From: Heterobasidion occidentale
Lineage: Eukaryota > Basidiomycota > Agaricomycetes > Russulales > Bondarzewiaceae
Length of the DNA stretch: 64,000 nucleotides
Direction of reading: 5' to 3'
Assembly: GCA_039111635.1 (NCBI GenBank)
Contig: JBCAQO010000012.1
Span: 930,001-994,000, forward strand
Shown here: one piece after another, positions 45,921-55,377 of the stretch
How the letters are laid out: every line of letters starts with the position of its first letter
Position numbering within the stretch: the stretch's first letter is position 1
The notes under the pieces: model-generated
What the model was told of the DNA's origin: nothing
The model's input: the letters and a program-made list of their open reading frames with translations, nothing else
Database searches by the model: none
Position numbers and translations under genes: made by a program

Positions 45921-46490
45921 CCACCCCCTTTCTAACCTCGGCCTCACATATAGCGCAATGGGTAATGGTCAGTTGGTTTGTGCGACATGTAGGCCAAGGC
46001 AGAAGTCGGGTAGTGCTTTGCAATGATAGAGTGGGGATTGACTAGGCGTGAGTCAGGCGAAGGAGAAGCATAATGATGCGTGGTCCGGGACGTTGGTTTG
46101 ACTAGCGTCTAGCCGGTGTCGGTGGGCGTGGCATAGGCGGAACCGGGAGTGACGGTAAAGACGGTGATGAGGAAGACTCAGGACTGGTAGGGAAAACCTG
46201 AGGGGATGGTTCCGACGGTGTGTGTGCGTATGTGTCAATGTCTTGCAGAGCGCGGAGCGCGAGTTCGAGCATGACTTTGACTGCGTTGTATATGGCAACG
46301 CGCTGATGAGCATGCACCCGCGCTAGGGTCCGAGGGAGGTATTCGGGAAGCTTTGGGGAGATACCGAACAGCGCTAGACAAGTACCGAAGACACCGACTT
46401 TTACCGAACACGGTCGGTCCCTACCCGACCGACGACAAGCCACCGAAGGACGTTCGGCAGCACTTGGGTCAGTTTGCCCACACGTCACAT
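45921..46490 (-). mobile_element. 3' remnant of an older minus-strand retrotransposon
   Basis: Directly beside the LTR the minus strand reads AGAAAGGGGGTGG, a polypurine tract. Upstream on that strand a frame ends at 46102 with LELALRALQDIDTYAHT and Ser/Pro-rich SPESSSSPSLPSLPVPP. It occupies the place of the third ORF in the young element at 53516-55181 and may be its degraded counterpart, though similarity is weak. The remnant stops somewhere between 46330 and 46490, where the plus-strand element begins. Confidence 0.55.
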
Positions 46491-47300
46491 ACTTACCATG
46501 ACCACATAGGAGCGTTACGATAAGTGTCTACGAGATCAGAGCCAGTAGTCCGTATCGGCCGATGTCCTCCGTGAGTCGGTCGGTCCTTATCGCTTATCTT
46601 CCCGACTTCCACATGGTCGGTCAAACACCATTACTTGGCTACCCTGGTCATACGATACCTCTTCTTTATTTTCATTGGTTCTCCAACGCCGGTTCCGTCT
46701 ACCTACGCTCGGGCGACGGATCCCGAACGTTCGGGATTTCGCCATCGCTGATTAACTTTTACCTTGTCACCTTCGGAACCCATATGGACATCTCACCTAC
46801 CTTCTTATCTTCTCTGATCGCTAAGGCTTGGCGCCCATTCGACATCTACTCTCATTTCTTGTTTAATATTTTACTTAGGGGCTCTGTTTACTATAAAAAC
46901 CTACATACAACTCTGGAATAAACCAGCTTTCGCACCCACAGTTCAGAGCTCATTCGCACTCGTCTCAACCATTGAAATCGTCTTCATCGACTCCCGAAAA
47001 CTTGTCATCTTCGTCGTTCGGCCTTGTTCGCGTTCGTACTCGTCTCTTCGCTCGTACCCCTCGTCCTCCTCGTATATTGTTAGTGTCCCGTGTGGCTCTT
47101 GAAGCACGTAGTTGTCGGTCGCGACACTACCTCCTCGTTACCGACCGAATCACCGACACGACCGACCGAACGTTCGGTCGGTGTTCGGTGCAGTCCCGAA
47201 ACCGTTCGGGCGCTATAATCTCACCCTCCTCGCTGCTTCTCAAGTGCGCCATCTATTTCTAAAGTCCTCACTAACGATTCCTTGTGTATCAGATACTAGC
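46491..47300 (+). repeat. Probable 5' LTR and leader of the plus-strand element
   Basis: No coding frame was recognised. A TATA box (TATAAAA, 46892-46898) is followed by CT-rich DNA, as expected for an LTR promoter. The words CGGTCGGT and ACCGACCG recur, including a 22-bp perfect palindrome at 47161-47182. LTR ends and PBS could not be located without the partner LTR. Confidence 0.5.
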
Positions 47301-47874
47301 TCCAGCACCCCTGCATTAGAGGTTGTTTTGGTGTTGTGCTCGGCACTTAGAGCCACCTCTAGCGTATCATTTTGGAGCCCACCGCGAGGGGTTAGTATTC
47401 AAAATTACCTCAAGGAATCTACGTCGCTCGTCCCGACCAACAGCGGAGCGCAAAGAACGACAAACAGTTATCGATAGCTTCAATACTCAGGAAACATCTG
47501 CCGACCGAAGTTTGTTCGGAGACGCCGATATAGTCCCGGAACATCTATCCCACCATCACTATCTTGATCTCGAATCCTCGCCATCGCTCTCGCCGCCACC
47601 CGACTCCACTTTCTTCTTAACCCCACCTTCGTCGCCGAACCGATCGCTACTCCCGCCGATTTCCCCCATCCTTGATCTTGCGCTTTTAGAACAACAACCC
47701 CCGTCTCCTATACCATCTCTCCACGACTCCATCTCTCCGTTAATCCCACGCAGCCCCGTCTTCTGGACGCCGACCATCCGACCAACTTCGCTAGAACGCT
47801 CCTTTGAACCAGCAACTCCATCCCCGATCACTTTAGCAAACAATATCTTTTCTCCCACCTTTGACTTTCTCACT

Positions 47875-49614
47875 ATGGCGACCCCATCCATGCCCGCTCG
47901 TGGAGATCGAACGGCCCCGACCTTTGACCCCTATCAACCCCGCGAATTGAGACGATATTTCGCCGATCTGGACTTCCACTTCGGTCGGTCAGCGATAGAA
48001 GACGAGCAGGAAAAGAAGAAACACGCTTGCCGATTCCTGGACGTCGACACCTGCGAGCTTTGGGAATCGCTCACCACTTTCACCGACGCCACGAAGACAT
48101 TCAAGGAGTTCTGCGAAGAAGTCTACAGACTGTACCCCGGATCAGAGGAAGAGCGCAAATGGTCGGTATCAGATATGGACAAGCTAGTCGGCGAAACGAG
48201 CAGGGTCGGCATCTTGTCTCTCAGCGAACTCGGCGACTATCATCGGCAATTCCTGGCGATCATGGTATTCCTCCTCAGCAAGGCACGAATTTCGGTCACC
48301 GAACAAGGACGCGCCTTCACTAGAGGATTCCAACCGGAGCTATGGGCAAGAATCTCTCAACGCCTACAACTCAAGTTCCCCGATCATTTCCCAGACGACC
48401 CATACAACCTCCAAGACATCCACGACGCGGCCCGATTCGTCTTGCACGGCACCACGTCCGCCTACAGCACGACCTCTACCGACATCTCTCGAGCAGCCCC
48501 CGCAGCGCCGCCCACCAACGCAATCAAAGCCGAAGACCTGGCAACCATGTTTGAACGACTCACCGACACCTTTGTCAAGGCCATCGCAGCTCAAGGGACG
48601 TCCAGGCCAGCCGATCGACCATCCCGACAACCAGGACAAGGCGGCGACAACTGCATGTTCTGCGGCAGTCCCGAACACTTCATGCGCGCCTGTCCCGAGG
48701 TCACCGAATACATTCGGATCGGCAAATGCAAGCGGAATATCGAGGGGAAGGTTGTACTGTCAAGTGGGGCATTCGTACCCAGAGAAATCACAGGTAGTAA
48801 CCTGAAGGACCGAGTTGACGAATGGCATCGCAGGAATCCAGGACAGTTGGCGACTGGACAGATGATGTTCACGGTAAACACGGCGCCAACTCACCCGATG
48901 ACGATAGCCTCCCGTCACGATTCACCCTCACTGCTGGATGTCACCCCGACTTACCAACTCACCGACGTCCAGCGAATCGCAAGCCTCGAACGCGAACTAT
49001 TCGCACTCCGAACGCGGGGCGCGAGGGCACGTGAAATGGCCCAGACAGGACATTCAACACTTTCTCCTTCACCGGCTCCCGAACGACGAGCGAGGACTGA
49101 AACTCCCGAACCTGAACCCCGACCGACCACCCCGACTCAGCGACCGCCCCCGGTACCAGCCAAGGACGATGCTCCGATCCACCCATACGCCAAAGCCCAG
49201 GACGCCACCTATGCACCACCGCACGAACGCAACATGGGGGCCCCGGCGAAGATACCATCGGCAAAGAAGGACGCTCCGGCCTACAAAACCACGGCGCCGA
49301 TCTACGACGAGAAGGTAGCAGCCGAGGTCTACAACAGGGCAATGGCCACTCAGGTGACGCTTACCCAGCGCGAACTACTCTCTCTCTCCCCCGAAGTCCG
49401 TTCGCAGGTCAGAGAAGCCACGTCGGCACGCCGATCGCCTGCCAAGACGCCAGCAATGTTCGGACCTTCTACCAAGATGCCGATCTACCCTACGCCATCG
49501 ACGATCTCGAACCACCGACTCGACCGACCGTCTCCTCCTTCGTCAATGTCCTGCACCAACCGAAACACCCCCGCCGGGCGCTCATCATCCCCGACATGTA
49601 CGAAACGTACCTGA
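47875..49614 (+). CDS. gag: Gag polyprotein of the plus-strand element
   Basis: The first ATG of a long open frame is at 47875 (MATPSMPARGDRTAPTFDPY); the frame is open without ATG back to 47323 with a Pro/Ser-rich sequence, so a frame-shifted or non-ATG start is possible. A capsid-like helical region follows (ELRRYFADLDFHF, KKKHACRFLDVDTCELWESL, FKEFCEEVYRLYPGSEEE, GRAFTRGFQPELWARISQRL). A single CCHC zinc knuckle, CMFCGSPEHFMRAC, lies near 48650. A Pro-rich linker follows. It is uninterrupted, unlike pol. The frame overlaps the start of pol in the -1 relation. Gag packages the RNA in cytoplasmic particles. Confidence 0.85.
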   Translation: MATPSMPARGDRTAPTFDPYQPRELRRYFADLDFHFGRSAIEDEQEKKKHACRFLDVDTCELWESLTTFTDATKTFKEFCEEVYRLYPGSEEERKWSVSDMDKLVGETSRVGILSLSELGDYHRQFLAIMVFLLSKARISVTEQGRAFTRGFQPELWARISQRLQLKFPDHFPDDPYNLQDIHDAARFVLHGTTSAYSTTSTDISRAAPAAPPTNAIKAEDLATMFERLTDTFVKAIAAQGTSRPADRPSRQPGQGGDNCMFCGSPEHFMRACPEVTEYIRIGKCKRNIEGKVVLSSGAFVPREITGSNLKDRVDEWHRRNPGQLATGQMMFTVNTAPTHPMTIASRHDSPSLLDVTPTYQLTDVQRIASLERELFALRTRGARAREMAQTGHSTLSPSPAPERRARTETPEPEPRPTTPTQRPPPVPAKDDAPIHPYAKAQDATYAPPHERNMGAPAKIPSAKKDAPAYKTTAPIYDEKVAAEVYNRAMATQVTLTQRELLSLSPEVRSQVREATSARRSPAKTPAMFGPSTKMPIYPTPSTISNHRLDRPSPPSSMSCTNRNTPAGRSSSPTCTKRT

Positions 49615-52600
49615 AGAATCTACAGCCCGGTCAGGTTCCTCAGCCGTTGATAGTTGCTAAAGAATCGTCTGCCCTAAGGTCCATCGTTCCCCTCGTCGAT
49701 CACCAACAGGAAGTTGAATGCGTCATTGATCCGGGTTCACAAGTCATCGCCATGTCGGAAGGCATTTGCAACAAACTGGCGCTCATCTACGACCCCGAAA
49801 TCGTCCTCAATATGCAGTCGGCGAACGGCGAAATCGATCGATCCTTGGGCCTGGCACGCAATGTTCCATTCCTCATCGGCGACATCACACTGTACCTACA
49901 AGTCCACATCATTCGGAACCCAGCCTACGATGTTCTCCTCGGTCGGCCCTTCGACATCCTCACCGAAAGTATCGTCAAAAATTATTCAAACGAAGACCAG
50001 ACGATCACCATCAGCGACCCGAACACGGGACGACGAGCCACCATTCCGACAATCCGGCGAGGACCCCCTCGAGTTCTTCACCGAAGACAAGCGGGTTTTC
50101 GCGACTCGATGAATTGATCCGAGATCAAGGAGAAGTTGCACTGATCATTTCCACCGATCATGATACCCCCAATTTCCCACTTATTGAAGCATCCTCAGAT
50201 TTCATTCTCTTTCCCTCTCGTCGCGATCTCTGTCTCAAATACATTATGGCCTCCGATTTGGGGCCCGAAAATCATCTCAAAAACAATCTCGATTCCGATA
50301 TGTCGTCTTATTTTCCTAGTCGTCCCCGGTCCTTTCCATTCCACCAATATCGCCGACCCGGTCGCCATCTTCGCCGCCAAGCGCAAGTACAAACCGGTCG
50401 CACAGAAAACAAGACTAGTCTTGGCCGACCTCCCCGAAAAGTTCCGAATCGTTCGGAACATCCTCGGTGACCCTCTCACTGCCCTTCCGACGCTGACGCC
50501 GAACCCGCCCTTCACGCCGACCGGAAGATATACAGCCGAACGACGCGACCTCATCGACAAAGTCCACTCGGACGACTTCCTTTGGCCGGCCGAACGGGAG
50601 CTCATGCACCATTTCATGTGTCTACATGAGATGTGATTGCTGGGGATGATTCGGATCGCGGACGTTTCCGCGAGGATTCTTCCCCAGTCAATATGCCGGT
50701 GGTCGAACACAAGCCCTGGGTTCACGCAACATTCCGATTCCACCAGGCATCTACGACGAAGTGTGCCAACTTATCAAAACCAAGATCGCCGCTGGAGTCT
50801 ATGAGCCGTCGAATTCTTCCTACCGATCGCGCTGGTTTACGGTCGTCAAGAAGACAAATAGCACCTCCACTGGCACCAAACTCCGAATCGTTCACAGCCT
50901 CGAACCCCTGAACGCGTCACCATCCAGCATTCAGGTGTGCCCCCATATACCGATCAGATCGCTGAACAGTTTGCAGCTCGCGCTTGCGGCGGCATTCTGG
51001 ATCTCTATGTCGGCTACGACGAACGAGGGCTAGCCGAATCATCTCGCGACTTCACCACATTCCAGACCCCATTCGGCGCCCACCGACTCGTCACCCTGCC
51101 CATGGGATGGACAAATTCGGTCCCGATCTTCCACGACGACGTCACCCACATCCTCCAGCCGGAGATCCCGGACACCACCATTCCTTTCATCGACGACGTC
51201 CGATTCGGGGCCCACCGACCCGATACGAACTTCCGAACGGAGGCTTCGAGACGCACCCGACAACCCCGGCATACGACGGTTTGTGTGGGAACACTTTCAA
51301 GGCCTCAATCGGTGGTTCAGCGGATGAAGTATAGCGGAGGACATTTTCGGGACACAAGGCGACACTCTGCGCGACCGAAATCACGGTGGTCGGCCATCGC
51401 TGCACGTACGAAGGAAGATTGCCCGACGAGTCTAGGGTGGAATCAATTATGAAGTGGGGACCGTGCAGGGATCTCTCCGATGTTCGGGCATTTTTGGGGA
51501 CGATCGGTGACGTTCAGATCTTCATTCGGAATTTTGCACATAGGGCGCATGCACTGACTATGTTAACGCGCAAAGATTTTCCATTCGTGTTCGGCCCAGA
51601 CCAGATAGCGGCCCAGGACGACCTCCGGTCAGCGCTTCTCGAATCGCCAGCCCTTCGGCCGATCGACTATGGGTCGGCAGCCAACGTCATCCTCGCCGTC
51701 GATACCTCACAAATCGTGGTCGGCTTCCACCTCTGTCAATGCGCACTCGACAATCCGCGGGTTCGGTACTATGCCCGATTCGGCTCCATCACCCTTAACG
51801 ACCGCGAATCGCGATTCTCCCAGCCCAAACTCGAACTCTACGGCCTCTTCCGCGCCCTCCGATCACTCAAAATGTATCTCATCGGCGTTCGGAACCTGAT
51901 AGTCGAAGTAGACGCACGCTACATCAAGGGCATGCTCACTAACCCGGATCTCGAACCCAGCGCTAGCATCAATCGGTGGATCGTCTCCATCCTCACCTTC
52001 CATTTCACACTTGTCCACGTCCCCGGCACCTCTCACGGCCCCGATGGTCTCTCCCGACGACCACCACAACCCCCGATCGACCCGAACCCGAAGACAACTT
52101 TGACGACTGGATCAACAATCTCTACGGCTTCCTCCATCAGATCAACAACACGTTCCCCACCTCCATCTCAACCTCGACAACCGCCATCTTTACCTCCTCA
52201 CTCATAGGCGACCTCCCGACCGACCGACTCCGACGACGAAGGCCCGACCATCGACTATTCGGATATCCCAAGATCGCAGAAAGCTTTGGAAGCCGAGGAA
52301 CGCCTATGGTTGGTCCGCGACTGGCACCGAACATTGGTTCGGCCCCCTTCTCTCTCCGACTCCGAATATGCCACCTTCCTACGATATTGCACTGAGTTCT
52401 TTATCGCAGCCGACAAGCTATGGAGAAAAGACTCGCACGGTCGACACAAGATCGTTGCAGCCCCCTCTAGTCGGATCACAATTCTCACTGCCGCCCACGA
52501 CGACGTTGCTCACAAGGGATTCTATGCCACGACCGCCTTGGTTGCCGAACGCTTCTGGTGGCCGCACATGAGGCAAGATATTTCCTGGTTTGTTCGGACC

Positions 52601-52666
52601 TGTCACCTTTGCCAGATTCGCCAGACTCGCAACGTCCTCATTCCCCCAACCGTCGCCACGCCTGCA
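49596..52666 (+). pseudogene. pol: Pol of the plus-strand element: protease, RT, RNase H and start of integrase, with frame breaks
   Basis: Protease: VECVIDPGSQVIAMSE (DPGS active site). A linker follows with KTRLVLADLPEKFRIVRN and LMHHFMCLHEM, ending at an in-frame TGA near 50634; the RT N-part resumes in another frame (AGDDSDRGRFRED, NMPVVEHKPWVH). RT: KLRIVHSLEPLN, FQTPFGAHRLVTLPMGWTNS and the catalytic FIDDV (Phe in place of the usual Tyr). The RT thumb is scattered over frames (FVWEHFQGLN, VVQRMKYSGG, CTYEGRLPDESRV). RNase H: ILAVDTSQIVVGF and SQPKLELYGLFRALRSLKM, with GTSHGPDGLSRRP. Integrase zinc finger: HDDVAHKGFYATTALV, CHLCQIRQTRN. At least four frame changes are needed, so this copy is either dead or affected by assembly indels. 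It is cut at 52666 by the inserted element. Confidence 0.8.
52662..52666. repeat. Target-site duplication CTGCA (partner at 63064-63068)
   Basis: CTGCA directly precedes the left LTR and is repeated directly after the right LTR, a 5-bp duplication typical of Ty3/gypsy integration. Confidence 0.93.
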
Positions 52667-53504
52667 TGTTAGGTCGGAGACCTATCACGTGCACCGATGC
52701 ACGAAGGGGTCCCTAGGCTAAACCTCCACTGGTTCGTATAGTCGTAGACTCCAATGGATGAAGACGATGGATCGTCTTTGGGCTCTTTCGAGGAACTCGG
52801 GGTCGCTGTCGGCTTTGTTCTCGAAGAGATTGAGAAGGTGATCTTCGAGGTCTTCTCGATGATGAGGAGGAACCGGATGATCTTCTCCTGTCCAACAGAT
52901 GACACGAGGGGGTGTCCAACTGAGAACACGGTAGGCAGCTAGCCCGGTATAGAAGCGGATGAGTAGAGGGAGGGGAGAGGGAAGGGAGACGAGTCCAGTG
53001 CTTCGTCAGACCGTGCAAAGAGTTTCTCAGATCTGACAGAGATCACGAAGCGTGGGCTAAGAAGGTAGCCAGACGCCGGGTGCAGTGCAGAGATCGAGTG
53101 TATTACAGGTGAACGAGCTGAGCTTCTTAGAAGCTCATCTCGGCTATTTACGTACAGAAGTGTCTAGGGCAGGATCAAGATCTGGTCCGTGCGCTTCTCA
53201 GGTACCGAAGTCAACGATCGAGATCCGTAAGCTAGAATGCCTCATCGACCTGCCATGTAACCAAATATAGTAATCCGAATCACTAATGTCCATCCACATC
53301 TTCGATCGATCAAGAACCAGGAACGGGGGTCAGGAACCAATGTCTGTCCACATCAAGAATCAGGAACCAGAAGTCAGCGTTCATGCGTTTAGCATGTAAA
53401 TGGTAAGGAGTCATAGGAAGCGGTCCGAGTCTGCAGCAAGTCCGAAGCACTTGACCAGCCCATCCACTCACGTGCGAAGCACGTGTTAGGACGCGGTCCT
53501 AACA
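52667..53504 (-). repeat. 3' LTR of the young element
   Basis: On the minus strand it starts TGTTAGGACCGCGTCC and ends GGTCTCCGACCTAACA. It differs from the other LTR only by three small indels (a G in a GGGG run, one GA, and AG in ATCAAGATC), with no substitution noticed. Its first bases create the stop that ends the interrupted pol frame. Confidence 0.95.
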
Positions 53505-53515
53505 CTACCCCCTCT

Positions 53516-55181
53516 CTATACAAGTCTTCGGCGCTTGGCGGGTGCACCGATGGTAGGGGCGGGTCTCCTCAGGTGGACTTCGTCGAAGGTGGGGATGTTC
53601 CGAGCAGGATATCCGGTCCAGTTAGCGGTGTCGATTAAATGGTCTAATGCCTGCTTGTGGTACCCATATTCCTCAGCCGTCCTATCCATCTGCAGACGAA
53701 GGCGCCGGGACTGCATGCGATGCCTATCGTAGTCTTGAAGAAAAGCGCCGCGCCGTAACGTCCGTTCTCTGGCGAATGCCCGTGATTGGACATCCCACGA
53801 CGAGATGGCCGGCGCGTCCACATTCCCAGCAGTTACGAGTAGCGGGGTCGGTGGGTGGAGAAGGCGGGAGAGTAGGCGGGTTAGGCCAGACGTTTTCGGA
53901 GTCCAATGCATCTGCAGGCCATCCCTCTTCAGTTGCGACAGGAACGTCCGGCGACTGGGGGGAGGTTTCGTCGACAATGATAGGACGGGTGAGGTCGTCG
54001 CCGAGTAGGGGGGGGGATGGGGACACAGCAGGGGGTGACGGGGGTGGTACCGGTAGCGGCTGAAGTACCTGGCGATCCCGGACAACTTGTTCGGGGTCGT
54101 AAGGGGGACTGGTGGGTCGCGTGAATTCGGCGGTCTCCTCGTCGGTGGGCTGAAAAGGGTTTACCGCCGGGAGATCGGGCTCGGGGGGATCGACTGTCAT
54201 GGGTTCTTCAGCGTCGATCTGGTGAAACCCCTGTTCCTGTATATCCGGTTTCGTCATGACCCAGGGCCTAACGTTATCCTCCGGGGTACATCCGCCGGGC
54301 CAGTAGCACGCAATGGGGTGAACCCCTCGACTGTTAAGCGGGAAGGAGTGGGTCGGCAGTAGTCCTTTAGGAACGTACTCTTCGATCTCTAGACGTGCTC
54401 CATTATGTCCTGCGAATCGGAACCAACGGATCGTGTTCTCCTTGTAGCGGATTCGAGCCAGTACATCGAGCCAGGCTGGTATGGCGTGCGCCTGTAGGAG
54501 GATGGAGCTGGTGGTGAAGATTCCTCCCAGTCGGAAATTGATCATGTCGTTGCGGATGGCGGGGAGATTGATCAATCCTTTCATGCGGTAGGAGGTGACG
54601 GTGAGGTTGGCGAGGAGAATAGCTTGGGTCTGGTTGAGCGGTCCCGAGAAAACCTGATAGGCTTGCGCCCAGACTGCTTGCTGTAAATAGAAAAGGAAGG
54701 CACGGGGGTTCTTCAAGCCAGGCTGGTTCAGAATGATAGGTGCCTCGTCCTCGGCGAGCGTGAGGTGGTAGATGCTATGATTCGTATTCAGGTCCTGGTA
54801 GAGACGGATGTCGTAGAGGGGGTTGGGTATGGCGCGGATTCGAATGCGAGGGTTTTCGTTGTGAATGGCGAAAGCCAACGGAGGAATGGCGATGTGGGGG
54901 TTTGGCATTTCAGCTGGGAACCGGGGGATGACAAACTCTGTAAGGGGATCGGCGACTGGGACGCCTTCTGAAGGGATGTCGTCCTCGCTGTCGTAATCTG
55001 AGTCCGTGTCATCAATGAGCGTGGGTGTGGTAGTGGGCGGGGAGATGGTGCGAAGGATGAAGGGGTTGGGGGAGGAGGTGTTGGAGGCGTGAGGGGAAGT
55101 GGTAGCGGAAGACATTCTGATGTTGCTAAGAATATAGCGGGGGGAGTTGTGTAAGAAGAGGTGTGTGGGGGCAAAGGACAT
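53516..55181 (-). CDS. Third ORF after pol: CCHC zinc-knuckle protein, unknown function
   Basis: The ATG at 55179-55181 (MSFAPTHLFLHNSPRYIL), or a second ATG at about 55115 (MSSATTSPHASN), opens a frame of about 550 codons. The N-terminal part is acidic (DDTDSDYDSEDDIPSEG). A folded-looking middle region reads FVIPRFPAEMPNPHIAIPPL, RAFLFYLQQAVWAQAYQVFS and WFRFAGHNGARLEIEEYVPK. A Pro-rich linker follows, then one CCHC knuckle, CWECGRAGHLVVGC. One frame change just after this knuckle (near 53790; one G added to a GGG run restores it) leads to ALDHLIDTANWTGYPARNI and a basic end, PAKRRRLV, with stop at 53516-53518 touching the polypurine tract. It has no signal or membrane segment, so it is not an envelope protein. 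I know no named family; it resembles a second gag-like RNA-binding protein. Confidence 0.75.
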
Positions 55182-55377
55182 TCGAGTTATAGCTGGGATG
55201 CTGAGGAATGTCTCTGTTCGATACAGGGTGTCTTTTATACGATGGAGGAGATGCCAATGGTGGCAGCCGCGTGAAGGGATCCGAGGACAAGGGCAATGGC
55301 GATGGAAACAGCGGTGAGAGCAAGAGTCGCGACAACGGTGTAAACGGCTACTGTGGATAGAGTGGGGTCGAAAGGGG

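Noticed and set aside
53516..55181. Third ORF as an envelope gene
   Set aside because: It has no signal peptide, no membrane segment and a zinc knuckle instead.
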